Origin: CADEDV01 sp048498035
Lineage (GTDB): Bacteria; Bacteroidota; Bacteroidia; Chitinophagales; Chitinophagaceae
Direction: 5' to 3'
DNA: 64,000 nucleotides
NCBI GenBank assembly: GCA_048498035.1
Contig: JBEHYT010000020.1
Coordinates: forward strand, 12,159-76,158
The notes under the pieces are model-generated. The model was not told the DNA's origin. It was given only the letters and a program-made list of their open reading frames with translations, and ran no database searches. Below, piece by piece: positions 33,489 through 40,903 of the stretch. The position numbers and the translations under genes were made by a program. Numbering within the stretch: the first letter of the stretch is position 1; each line of letters starts with the position of its first letter.

Positions 33489-33517
33489 GAAAGGGCGTCC
33501 TAAGGGAGGCCCTTTTA
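33489..33517 (+). terminator. Terminator after the DUF1328 gene
   Basis: AAAGGGCGTCC and GGAGGCCCTTT form a stem with one mismatch around a TAAG loop, followed by TTAG. It lies 20 bp after the stop codon. Confidence 0.65.
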
Positions 33518-33580
33518 GCATTATATAGATGCAATGCGGGTAAAAACTGCGTACTTTTAGCATTATAACCTTTATATCTT

Positions 33581-34075
33581 ATGCGCTCTATTTTGTATTT
33601 CTTACTACTGTTGCCGTTTGCGGGCGCCGCCCAGGATTGTGCTATTAAGCGGCAGACCGACCCGTATACGAAGATCACGACACTTACGACTGGGTTTATC
33701 CAACTGAAAGGCGGGTCGGTATCAATTGATGCGAGTAAAGATGACATCGATATGTTGTTTTCCATCCAGGGGTCCGACCGCTGCTTTACGGATGCATCAC
33801 AAGCTTATATCTATTTTGTTGGAGTGAAGTCGAAGCAAACGCAAAGAAATGGAGGGTCAATGAATTGCGAAGGTTTATTCCATTTTATCTTTAAGAATAA
33901 CACGACACCGGTAACGATGCTCAAGAAGCTGTCGACCCAAAAGCTGGAGAAGATTGTGTTTATTGGAAATGATAAGAAGGAAATTCCTGTTCTGCTGGAT
34001 GAATCTCAGGCTCAGCAATTTATGGATTTAGCTGCGTGTATGCTCCGCGAAGCGCCTGCGTTGAAAACTCAATGA
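33581..34075 (+). CDS. Secreted protein of unknown function, 164 aa
   Basis: ATG 33581 starts a signal peptide (RSILYFLLLLPFAGAAQ). The mature protein has four Cys residues (DCAIK, DRCFTD, MNCEG, AACML) that could form disulfides, and a beta-rich body with LTTGFIQLKGGSVSIDASK and YFVGVKSKQTQRN segments; it ends with a helix DESQAQQFMDLAACML. No family is recognised. It is monocistronic, ending in an AT-rich gap of about 320 bp that holds a candidate small RNA. Confidence 0.65.
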   Translation: MRSILYFLLLLPFAGAAQDCAIKRQTDPYTKITTLTTGFIQLKGGSVSIDASKDDIDMLFSIQGSDRCFTDASQAYIYFVGVKSKQTQRNGGSMNCEGLFHFIFKNNTTPVTMLKKLSTQKLEKIVFIGNDKKEIPVLLDESQAQQFMDLAACMLREAPALKTQ

Positions 34076-34129
34076 TAAGAAAAAGCAATAACCTGATTTA
34101 TAATGGTTTAAACTGAATGAATTGCAATT

Positions 34130-34254
34130 TAATTTTGCACGAAAAATAGCCGAAAATGAAATAAAGAATCAAGTATTTGATTTTCAATCAATAATGACGA
34201 TCATTTAAAATAGTAATAGTAGAAAGCCCTTACGTATCGTAAGGGCTTTTTTTT
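34130..34254 (+). ncRNA. Candidate small RNA: orphan promoter plus strong terminator
   Basis: TAATTTTG at 34130-34137 fits TAnnTTTG, and about 110 nt later a perfect 12-bp stem AAAGCCCTTACG / CGTAAGGGCTTT (34223-34249, loop TAT) is followed by eight T. Between them there is no ORF longer than four codons. The next gene starts at 34396 and the previous one ends at 34075. A small RNA of about 110 nt starting near 34143 is inferred; alternatively the terminator serves the upstream gene. Confidence 0.4.
34223..34254 (+). terminator. Strong intrinsic terminator
   Basis: Perfect 12-bp stem with 3-nt loop followed by TTTTTTTT. Serves the gene ending at 34075 or the candidate small RNA starting near 34143. 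Confidence 0.85.
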
Positions 34255-34395
34255 GTTATGTAGACAAAAATTGTACACATCAATCCTAAACTGTGCTATT
34301 GTAAAGGAGATTTTTCTGGGCTTTCTTTATGATGTAAATCAATCCTTTTGAAAGATCAGTTCCAATTATTCTAAAAACACCAAAACTCCAACCCC

Positions 34396-34830
34396 ATGAA
34401 AGATCAACCTCGTCCTGTATTGCCGGGTGAACCATTCCCGGGAAAATCATTGAGGCTATTGGTAAATCACCTGGTAAGTGATTCATTGCCGGCTGCAGCC
34501 CGCCTGCAAAGCCAGATCGTAAATGAGGTGCCCGGAAATCTCCGGCTCCTGGCAAACGCAGATAAAGTGGTGCCGGTTATTGATGAATTACTTACCACGG
34601 TGGTGTCCAATGCAAAAAACGGGGAAATTCATATTTCCGCGGGTCGCTACCGCGACATGCTTACACTCCAGGTGCAGGAGCGAAACAATTACAACGGTTA
34701 TGCGCTTTCATCCAGCATTCTTTCCATGCAGGCAAATGTGCACCGCATTGGTGGCGAAATTGCCATGCAGGACGCCCAGCGGTTGGTAGCTACCATCACG
34801 CTCAGTTTTCCCAATGTTATGACTGCCTAA
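34396..34830 (+). CDS. Stand-alone degenerate histidine-kinase-like ATPase domain
   Basis: A 144-residue cytosolic protein. After about 25 Pro-rich residues, a segment SLRLLVNHLVSDSLPAAARLQSQIVNE resembles a dimerisation helix, and residues 55-142 follow the HATPase_c pattern: VIDELLTTVVSNAKNGEIHISAGRY at the N-box position, LTLQVQE, then ISLIKIAQ-like SILSMQANVHRIGGEIAMQ and VATITLSFPN at the end. The N-box Asn of ELLxNA is replaced (ELLTTVVSNA), and no clear G1/G2 glycine boxes are seen, so ATP binding is doubtful. No receiver or sensor domain is present. It could be a degenerate partner of a response regulator encoded elsewhere. Its 3' end overlaps the convergent lipoprotein gene by 4 bp. 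Confidence 0.6.
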   Translation: MKDQPRPVLPGEPFPGKSLRLLVNHLVSDSLPAAARLQSQIVNEVPGNLRLLANADKVVPVIDELLTTVVSNAKNGEIHISAGRYRDMLTLQVQERNNYNGYALSSSILSMQANVHRIGGEIAMQDAQRLVATITLSFPNVMTA

Positions 34831-35438
34831 CGGAAATTGCCTGTAATGGCATAACAGATGCGGTCGGTAATGCGATGGAAGATCTGGCCATTGATCTCGC
34901 GCATGCGCTTCTTCTCGGAACGGTCGGTGAGACGTCCCTGTTTGTCAAAAAACTGCCGTTCATTAAAGAAAGCAAGGGCATAATATTTTTCTCCCTTCAT
35001 GAAGGATTTAAGCTTATTGTGCCGCACGGAGATAAATACCAGTTGTTTCTCCTGCCGGTTTTCAAAATAATCCAGCTTTGCGATCCATGTACATTTTATC
35101 GAGCGCATATCCGCCGCCAAACCAATAATTCCCTTAGCATTATAATGATATTTATACAAGGTATCGGCAAAATTGGGTTGGTCCAGGTCAAAATTGTAGA
35201 TATACCGCATCGTATCTGAAAGCACTTCAAATGAGATGAAACGGTAGTTCTTGTCTTTAAACTCCAGGCTAAACGGTTTTTGCCGGTATAATGTCTGGAA
35301 CGAATCCCGGATGGAATGAAGCATTGCCTGGTTTTCTTTGTAATACCGCGCCGTAAAATGATTCGCCGGCGAGCAGGATGTAAAACCTGCACCCGCCATT
35401 ATGCCTATTGCGATATAGAAGATAAAACGACGTGTCAC
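34827..35438 (-). CDS. Lipoprotein of unknown function, 203 aa
   Basis: A lipoprotein signal (RFIFYIAIGIMAGAGFTSC, lipobox Cys at residue 22) is followed by a 180-residue soluble domain with Tyr/Phe-rich strands: NYRFISFEVLSDTMRYIYNFD, YHYNAKGIIGLAADMRSIKC and KQLVFISVRHNKLKSF, ending in a basic Arg/Lys-rich region. No catalytic motif is seen. Its start overlaps the stop of the upstream gene by 4 bp (ATGA), so the two are co-translated and probably act together. I do not recognise the family. Confidence 0.65.
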   Translation of the reverse strand: MTRRFIFYIAIGIMAGAGFTSCSPANHFTARYYKENQAMLHSIRDSFQTLYRQKPFSLEFKDKNYRFISFEVLSDTMRYIYNFDLDQPNFADTLYKYHYNAKGIIGLAADMRSIKCTWIAKLDYFENRQEKQLVFISVRHNKLKSFMKGEKYYALAFFNERQFFDKQGRLTDRSEKKRMREINGQIFHRITDRICYAITGNFR

Positions 35439-36439
35439 TGGGCAGGCTGCTTTTTTAACGAGTTTTGAATTTCCTGGTTTTGCTGGCCGGCATCTGCCAG
35501 CCGCTGTCTTTTTTTAGGTGACCAGTTCCGGCACCAGGTAACGCCATACACTATCTTTTTCAGCAATTCAGGATTGATCTGTTGCAGGGTCTTACGTCCG
35601 CCATCCATATAGGTAATGTTGATCAATTCGTCATTCACCTTTTCAATATCGAGCAGGATGACGTAGTGAGTTGGCACGCCAAGCCGGGTGGCCACATGTT
35701 TCTTTTTATACAGCAGGCGGTTATTTAAGTAGAGCACCACCGTATTCGACTTGTCCTTTTTTTCTCGGATAAACTGGTATATCTCCGGAAGTCCGGGGCG
35801 TATCAGATCAGAACCCCTGGCTTTTACGCGCCAGGTAAACAACGTGCCCAGCATCCTGTTAAATTTGCCGTAATTGGTAGACGCCCACATCCGGTTCTCA
35901 TCGCCTACATCATAGCGTTTGTTGAAAAAATTGAGATAACCTTTAAAATGATCAGCCAGGCACATCATCCACATCTGTGTCGCCGGGTTGATATCCAACT
36001 GGCCTTTATATTTCAACAACCCGCATTCTCTCCGAACTGCTGCGGTGGGCGTAAATTTTGCTTTGCCAAATTGAGCTTCACCGTTTTTATATAATTCCAG
36101 CATAAAACGAATAAATCCGGCCGGATCCTGCTCCATTGTAATATAGGAAATAGCGGTATAGCCGCAGAAATTAGTATTGTGATTATCGAACGCGTAGAGT
36201 GGATTATCGAGACATTGATGGAGATTGTCCATGAAATAATTGGGCCTTACATTGGGCCAGAAAGCACTTGAATCGGGGATGGGTTGTGTTGCTAAAAAAC
36301 TACGTGCTTCATCAAGGGTAGAACGTTCATTACCTCCGCCGAATGCATGTAGTTGCAACGACAGAAGCGATAGCAGTAACAAACTGACAAAGTAGCGTAT
36401 GCCTTTTAAATAACCTGGATAAACGGTCTTTGTTTTCAA
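35435..36439 (-). CDS. Putative papain-like (C39-like) cysteine peptidase, exported
   Basis: A 334-residue protein. An in-frame TTG at 36439 is preceded by AAGAAGG at a good distance and begins a signal-like N-terminus (KTKTVYPGYLKGIRYFVSLLLLSLL); the upstream ATG at 36499 gives a poor N-terminus. The region NHNTNFCGYTAISYITMEQ (about residues 84-102) has a Cys-Gly-x-Thr-Ala opening as in papain-like peptidases, THYVILLDIEK (about 276-286) a candidate catalytic His and ITYMDGGRKT a candidate Asp. This is an inference from the order Cys-His-Asp; no close family is recognised. The stop overlaps the downstream lipoprotein gene by 4 bp, indicating an operon of two. Confidence 0.55.
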   Translation of the reverse strand: MKTKTVYPGYLKGIRYFVSLLLLSLLSLQLHAFGGGNERSTLDEARSFLATQPIPDSSAFWPNVRPNYFMDNLHQCLDNPLYAFDNHNTNFCGYTAISYITMEQDPAGFIRFMLELYKNGEAQFGKAKFTPTAAVRRECGLLKYKGQLDINPATQMWMMCLADHFKGYLNFFNKRYDVGDENRMWASTNYGKFNRMLGTLFTWRVKARGSDLIRPGLPEIYQFIREKKDKSNTVVLYLNNRLLYKKKHVATRLGVPTHYVILLDIEKVNDELINITYMDGGRKTLQQINPELLKKIVYGVTWCRNWSPKKRQRLADAGQQNQEIQNSLKKQPAQ

Positions 36440-36501
36440 TGGTGGACCTTCTTTTGCAATCCTAAAAATAATAAAATGGCTACAGTTGAACAATGCCAAA
36501 T

Positions 36502-36759
36502 TTAATCGCCACCCTCAATGGTTGTCCAGGGTGTTTTTTGATCATTGGCCTCGTCTGCCTGTTCGTTTTCAGCAAGCAATGCTGCTTTTTCTTCCTTCAT
36601 TTCTTCAGCGGGAAGTTGCGCGTTTTTAATGTCTTCGTCGCTAATGGTGTCATTGATATCGGAAATATGCTTCCGGATTTTTTCCTTTAGATCCAGCACA
36701 GGTTTGGAGTTTTGGGGAATATTATCCCCATCGCCTCTCTTTGTTTTTTGCGGTGCCAT
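36502..36759 (-). CDS. Small acidic hypothetical protein, 85 aa
   Basis: ATG 36759 starts APQKTKRGDGDNIPQNSK, followed by a predicted amphipathic helix (LDLKEKIRKHISDINDTISDEDI) and an Ala/Glu-rich helix (LPAEEMKEEKAALLAENEQADEAN), ending with PWTTIEGGD. No signal peptide or membrane segment. The composition suggests a soluble, partly disordered protein. The frame is open upstream to 36834 without support. It ends just before the peptidase-like gene on the same strand. Confidence 0.5.
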   Translation of the reverse strand: MAPQKTKRGDGDNIPQNSKPVLDLKEKIRKHISDINDTISDEDIKNAQLPAEEMKEEKAALLAENEQADEANDQKTPWTTIEGGD

Positions 36760-36891
36760 ACAATTGGGTTTATTACCCCTATAATTGAAAATTGTATGCC
36801 AGACCATTTTGGTTTTTGCACAAATAATGCGCATTGTTAAAATCCCGGCACAGTTTTAGAAATTTTACTGGCAATATCAAAATCAAAATGT

Positions 36892-37320
36892 ATGAAAAAA
36901 TTAGTAAGCATTGCTGCGCTTGCAGCGCTCACCTTTACCGCGTGCGACCGTACTGAGTCACGTTATATCGACCTGGGAACCGGGAAAGCAGTTGAACTGG
37001 AAAAAGATCCCGCCACTGGTTTGATGGTGAACGTTGACACTAAAAAGCCGGTAGAAATTTATGTGGATACAAAAACAAATGATACTATCTATGGTACAAC
37101 CGGCTCCGTGATCAATGGCCACGTGAGTAAAAAAGATGATGGTTCTTATATGTTTGTTGGTCCTTATGACTACAAATCTCCCGATGGCAGCCTAAAGGTG
37201 GAAGTGGAGAAAGATGGTGATATCAAGATCAAAGACAACGACAATAAAATAAAGATTGATGGAAAGACTGGTGAAGAAAAGATAAAAAATGCGGATGGCA
37301 CTAAGGAGAAGATAGACTAA
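36892..37320 (+). CDS. Lys/Asp-rich lipoprotein, 142 aa
   Basis: The signal KKLVSIAALAALTFTAC has its lipobox Cys at residue 18. The mature part begins with DRTESRYIDLGTGKAVELEKDP, a pattern also found in other Bacteroidota lipoproteins, contains VEIYVDTKTNDTIYG, and ends in a highly charged repeat-like tail (DGDIKIKDNDNKIKIDGKTGEEKIK). No catalytic motif. Function unknown. A bidirectional hairpin terminator at 37338-37366 separates it from the convergent ahcY gene. Confidence 0.7.
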   Translation: MKKLVSIAALAALTFTACDRTESRYIDLGTGKAVELEKDPATGLMVNVDTKKPVEIYVDTKTNDTIYGTTGSVINGHVSKKDDGSYMFVGPYDYKSPDGSLKVEVEKDGDIKIKDNDNKIKIDGKTGEEKIKNADGTKEKID

Positions 37321-37337
37321 TTTCCCTGCTAACAATA

Positions 37338-37366
37338 GAAAAGCCCCGCTTTTGGCGGGGCTTTTC
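37338..37366. terminator. Bidirectional terminator between lipoprotein and ahcY
   Basis: GAAAAGCCCCGC (37338-37349) and GCGGGGCTTTTC (37355-37366) form a 12-bp stem with A- and T-rich flanks on both sides, placed between two convergent stop codons. Confidence 0.85.
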
Positions 37367-37385
37367 AGTATCTATTAAAAACCGA

Positions 37386-38711
37386 TCAATAGCGGTAGTG
37401 TTCCGGTTTGAAGGGTCCTTCTTTTGTAATGCCAAGATACGAAGCCTGTGCGTCCGTCAGTTCATCCAGTTGAACGCCAATCTTTGACAGGTGCAGGCGT
37501 GCAACCTTTTCATCCAGGTGCTTGGGCAACACATACACTTTGTTTTCGTAGTTATCGTGGTTGGTCCACAGTTCAATCTGCGCAAGTGTTTGGTTAGAGA
37601 ATGAGTTGCTCATTACAAAGGACGGGTGACCCGTTGCACAACCCAGGTTTACCAGGCGGCCTTCTGCCAGGATAATGATGTCATTGCCATCTACATTGTA
37701 AATGTCAACCTGCGGTTTGATGGTGTCTTTGGTGGTGCCGTGATTTTTATTCAGCCACGCAATATCGATTTCAATGTCAAAGTGACCGATGTTGCAGACA
37801 ATCGTTTTGTCTTTCATTTTTTTGAAATGTTCACCGGTGATCAGGTCGCGGCAGCCGCTTGCTGTTACAACGATGTCGGCTTCCTGTACCGCATCGATCA
37901 TGCGTTTCACTTCAAAACCGTCCATTGCAGCCTGCAGGGCGCAGATGGGGTCTATTTCTGTAACAATAACACGGCAACCGGCACCTGCCAGCGATGCTGC
38001 AGAACCTTTACCTACATCACCATAACCGCCAACTACGGCAACTTTACCGGCCAGCATTACATCGGTAGCGCGGCGAATGGCATCCACCAGCGATTCTTTA
38101 CAACCGTATTTATTGTCGAATTTGGATTTGGTAACAGAGTCGTTCACATTGATCGCGGGCACAGGCAGTGTTCCTTTTGCCATGCGCTCATACAGGCGGT
38201 GAACGCCGGTGGTTGTTTCTTCAGAAATTCCTTTGATATGCTGAACCAGTTCAGGATATGTATCCAGCACCATGTTGGTAAGGTCTCCACCGTCGTCAAG
38301 GATCATATTCAACGGGCGGTCCTGGCTGCCAAAGAACAGTGTTTGTTCAATGCACCAGTCGGCTTCTTCCAGGGTTTGGCCCTTCCAGGCAAATACACCG
38401 ATACCGGCTGCTGCAATTGCTGCAGCTGCATGATCCTGGGTGGAGAATATATTACATGAACTCCATTTTACTTCAGCGCCCAACGCCACCAGCGTTTCGA
38501 TTAACACGGCAGTTTGTATGGTCATGTGCAGGCAACCGGCGATGCGGGCACCCTTCAGTGGCTGGGACGGACCGTACTCCTTACGGATAGACATAAGTCC
38601 GGGCATTTCAGCTTCGGCAAGACGGATCTCTTTGCGGCCCCATTCGGCCAATGAAATATCAGCTACCTTGTAAGGCAGGCTAAAGTCAATAGATTTTGTT
38701 GCGGTTGACAT
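37386..38711 (-). CDS. ahcY: Adenosylhomocysteinase
   Basis: AhcY reversibly hydrolyses S-adenosylhomocysteine to adenosine and homocysteine, removing the product of SAM-dependent methylation. The 441 residues hold the typical blocks KGARIAGCLHMTIQTAVLIETL (split near 53-74), STQDHAAAAIA, the NAD-binding GKVAVVGGYGDVGKGSAASL (about 224-243) and, near the C-terminus, LPKHLDEKVARLHL and the terminal KPEHYRY, the signature ending. Start ATG 38711; TACCTTCG on the minus strand (38741 to 38734) is a near-consensus -7 element. No SAH or SAM riboswitch is visible in the 117-bp upstream gap. Confidence 0.98.
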   Translation of the reverse strand: MSTATKSIDFSLPYKVADISLAEWGRKEIRLAEAEMPGLMSIRKEYGPSQPLKGARIAGCLHMTIQTAVLIETLVALGAEVKWSSCNIFSTQDHAAAAIAAAGIGVFAWKGQTLEEADWCIEQTLFFGSQDRPLNMILDDGGDLTNMVLDTYPELVQHIKGISEETTTGVHRLYERMAKGTLPVPAINVNDSVTKSKFDNKYGCKESLVDAIRRATDVMLAGKVAVVGGYGDVGKGSAASLAGAGCRVIVTEIDPICALQAAMDGFEVKRMIDAVQEADIVVTASGCRDLITGEHFKKMKDKTIVCNIGHFDIEIDIAWLNKNHGTTKDTIKPQVDIYNVDGNDIIILAEGRLVNLGCATGHPSFVMSNSFSNQTLAQIELWTNHDNYENKVYVLPKHLDEKVARLHLSKIGVQLDELTDAQASYLGITKEGPFKPEHYRY

Positions 38712-38804
38712 ATTTTACTATTTATTTCGGCGGCGAAGGTACGGCATATCAGGCAATTCCGGGTAATGCGTTCAGGGCGTTTCACGGCACTTGGGGATAA
38801 ATCT

Positions 38805-38812
38805 TATATTTG
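38805..38812 (+). promoter_or_regulatory. -7 element of the small gene at 38829
   Basis: TATATTTG matches TAnnTTTG and ends 16 nt before the ATG at 38829, so the mRNA leader would be about 10 nt. No good -33 element at the usual distance. Confidence 0.5.
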
Positions 38813-38828
38813 AATATAAAGCTGGCTT

Positions 38829-39131
38829 ATGTATACGTATGATACGATGTCGGAGGCCGTTAACGGCCTGAAAAAGAGAGGTTTTACACTCGATTTGAAC
38901 CTGGAAGAAAACTGCCTGGTTTGTAGCGATTTCAGGCTTCATCCCGGGGATTTTGAAATTGTGGAGGTGTACCGGTTTGAGGGCAATTCGGACCCGGCAG
39001 ACGAAGCCGTGGTTTACGCTGTTGAATCAAAAACCGGCGAAAAGGGTGTTCTCGTAAATGGATACGGTCCCGCATCAGAAGATAGCCTGAGTTCCGAAAT
39101 GGCTGAAAAGCTGCGTATTCACCGATCCTGA
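38829..39131 (+). CDS. Conserved small Bacteroidota protein, 100 aa
   Basis: A soluble 100-residue protein starting MYTYDTMSEAVNGLKKRGF and containing DFEIVEVYRFEGNSDPADEAVVYAVES (split near residues 41-67) and VLVNGYGPASEDSLSSEMAEKL. This pattern is shared by a small Bacteroidota family often labelled phosphoribosylpyrophosphate synthetase in databases; the protein is far too short for that activity and shows no PRPP-binding motif, so the label is likely a transferred error. Function unknown. It has its own -7 element and is followed by the M23-like gene 14 bp downstream, so the two are probably co-transcribed. Confidence 0.8.
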   Translation: MYTYDTMSEAVNGLKKRGFTLDLNLEENCLVCSDFRLHPGDFEIVEVYRFEGNSDPADEAVVYAVESKTGEKGVLVNGYGPASEDSLSSEMAEKLRIHRS

Positions 39132-39145
39132 TAAATTGCTGCCAC

Positions 39146-39622
39146 ATGAAGACAGGTTTAAGGTTACTGTTGATGGTAATGTCCATCCTTCTTGTTTGTT
39201 CTTCCACCATTTCTGCGCAGGCAGATAGTTTTCGTCTTGCCTGCCCGCTCAACGAAGCGATCGTGGTGCCGCCTTCCCCCAATGCCGTTCATTATGATCC
39301 ACCGGATCTTTGCGTAACATTGATGAGTAAGCCAGACACACTTGTAAAAGCAGTGAGTAATGCGCGTGTTACCAATACCGAGACCGACGATGAAGGCAAG
39401 CAGGGCGTAGTTATTTATTCAAAAATTGCAGGTAAAGATTATTATTTCTGGTACACCGGACTCACCCGGCTGCTGGTTCGAAAGAATGATGTGGTGAAAG
39501 CAGGGCAGGGGATTGGCATTATCAATCCCGGCGAAAAAATTGAAATGCTGATGTACCAGTTTGAAACACCCGTGGATCCGTCGAGGTACCTGGATTGTAA
39601 GAATGTCTTAAAAACCGACTAG
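39146..39622 (+). CDS. Secreted protein with LytM/M23-like fold, no catalytic site
   Basis: A 158-residue protein with signal peptide KTGLRLLLMVMSILLVCSSTISAQ. The mature part looks like the M23 (LytM) beta-barrel: KPDTLVKAVSNARVTNTE, GKQGVVIYSKIAGKDYYFWYTGLTRLLVRKNDVVKAGQGIG (split near 90-129) and LMYQFETPVDPSRYLDC. In active M23 peptidases the zinc ligands are HxxxD and HxH; here the HxH position reads WYT and no His is present in the domain, so it is probably a non-enzymatic cell-wall or adaptor version. Overlaps the convergent acetyltransferase gene by 4 bp. Confidence 0.65.
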   Translation: MKTGLRLLLMVMSILLVCSSTISAQADSFRLACPLNEAIVVPPSPNAVHYDPPDLCVTLMSKPDTLVKAVSNARVTNTETDDEGKQGVVIYSKIAGKDYYFWYTGLTRLLVRKNDVVKAGQGIGIINPGEKIEMLMYQFETPVDPSRYLDCKNVLKTD

Positions 39623-40110
39623 TCCAGTTTTCGTTCCATTACATAATCTTCCATCAGGTAGCCATTGCCAATCGGAAAATCGGCCTCGCGTTGTACCGTA
39701 AATCCAAGTTTTTCATAAAAAAAACGGGCGCGGTTATTCCTGTTTACCTGCAATTCCAGGCTACGCCCACCTCTTTTTTTGCACGCGTCAACAATATATT
39801 CCAGCAAATACCGGCCGCGTCCCTTTCCTTGTCCGGCAGGCAACACGTACAACTTCTGCAGTTTAAAAATACCGGCTGCCTGTTCTTCGAAGGCAGCATA
39901 TCCAACCGGCTCGTTTGCTTCATATAACAATAGAAAAGTGGCGCCTCCATCCATCTGCGATGCAAGCGCGGTTTCGCTATACATCAACTCCAGCATATAA
40001 TCAATTTGCGCTGGTGTAAGAATGGCAGCATAGGTTTGCGGCCATACTTGTAAACAAAGTGTGCGGATCAACGGGATATCGGCAGGTGCTGCCGTTTTTA
40101 TTTCAAACAC
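39619..40110 (-). CDS. GNAT family N-acetyltransferase
   Basis: A 163-residue GCN5-related acetyltransferase. The acetyl-CoA loop is VLPAGQGKGRGRYLLEYIVDACKKRG (split about residues 92-117, pattern Q/RxxGxG/A), preceded by FKLQKLYVLP and followed by LELQVNRNNRARFFYEKLGFTVQRE, the typical motif B region. Substrate unknown. Its start overlaps the stop of the PrsW-like gene by 8 bp, so the two form an operon. Confidence 0.93.
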   Translation of the reverse strand: MFEIKTAAPADIPLIRTLCLQVWPQTYAAILTPAQIDYMLELMYSETALASQMDGGATFLLLYEANEPVGYAAFEEQAAGIFKLQKLYVLPAGQGKGRGRYLLEYIVDACKKRGGRSLELQVNRNNRARFFYEKLGFTVQREADFPIGNGYLMEDYVMERKLD

Positions 40111-40840
40111 TGATATTCGTATTTTCTTTTTTAAACAATTGCTCCGAAAGTGTTTGCTGCCTGCGCAGCAGGTTCCTGCTTAATAAAATGGCAACTATCA
40201 ACGATACTATTGCTCCGCCAATCAGCAAACCCTCACTCACGTTCTGTCCGGCAAAGGAGAAGGCTTTGATAAAAAGGAAGAAATCATAGGTGCCATGGAA
40301 AAGAATAGCGCCGGCAAGTCCCAATAGTATCAGCAACGGCCGCGCGCTACCGGTTGCAAATTTAGCTTTCCCTACAAAAAATCCCATAATCACCGCGAAA
40401 GTGGCATGTGCAGGTACACTTAGAAACATCCGTTGCAGTCCAATGATAAAGCCCCTGCCTGAATCTGCATATTTCAGCACGTAATTTATATTTTCAATCG
40501 TGGCAAAGCCCATTCCCACCATTACACTATACACAATTCCATCCAGCGGCTCATCAAAACTACGCCTGGGATAGGCGTAGATTCGCAGTGCGGCCAGTTT
40601 GAAAAATTCCTCGGAAAAAGCAACAACGCCATAGCAGAAAATAGCCAGTCCTGTTAAACTTCCGTCAATCACGATCGACAACTGCTGTTCAAAAATGATA
40701 GCGGGTACAATTGCAATTGCTCCAAACAGGAAACTCATCAGCAGGTTCAACGTAGGTTCCCTGTTGTACCGGTCTTTATAGAGAATAAAAAAAATGATGG
40801 CTAATCCCGGCGCCGAGGCAAGACCGATATACTGGAGCAT
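40103..40840 (-). CDS. PrsW-like intramembrane protease
   Basis: A 245-residue polytopic membrane protein (about seven to eight hydrophobic segments). The family motifs are in order: EEFFKLAAL (about residues 76-84), GMGFATIENINYVL (about 109-122), HATFAVIMGFFVGKAK (about 145-160) and HGTYDF (about 193-198); these provide the Glu and His residues considered catalytic in PrsW glutamic-type proteases, which cleave anti-sigma factors in Bacillus. No anti-sigma or sigma factor gene is near, so the substrate is unknown. It overlaps the acetyltransferase gene by 8 bp. Confidence 0.88.
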   Translation of the reverse strand: MLQYIGLASAPGLAIIFFILYKDRYNREPTLNLLMSFLFGAIAIVPAIIFEQQLSIVIDGSLTGLAIFCYGVVAFSEEFFKLAALRIYAYPRRSFDEPLDGIVYSVMVGMGFATIENINYVLKYADSGRGFIIGLQRMFLSVPAHATFAVIMGFFVGKAKFATGSARPLLILLGLAGAILFHGTYDFFLFIKAFSFAGQNVSEGLLIGGAIVSLIVAILLSRNLLRRQQTLSEQLFKKENTNISV

Positions 40841-40903
40841 TGCATTTTATTTTGGGTAAGATAGGAAAACAAATGAATGCATTTATACCCTTTCCGCGGT
40901 ACA

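Noticed and set aside
37626..38459. A 277-codon open frame on the plus strand opposite ahcY
   Set aside because: It lies entirely within a certain gene, is rich in Cys, His and Phe as typical for antisense frames of conserved genes, and has no start context.
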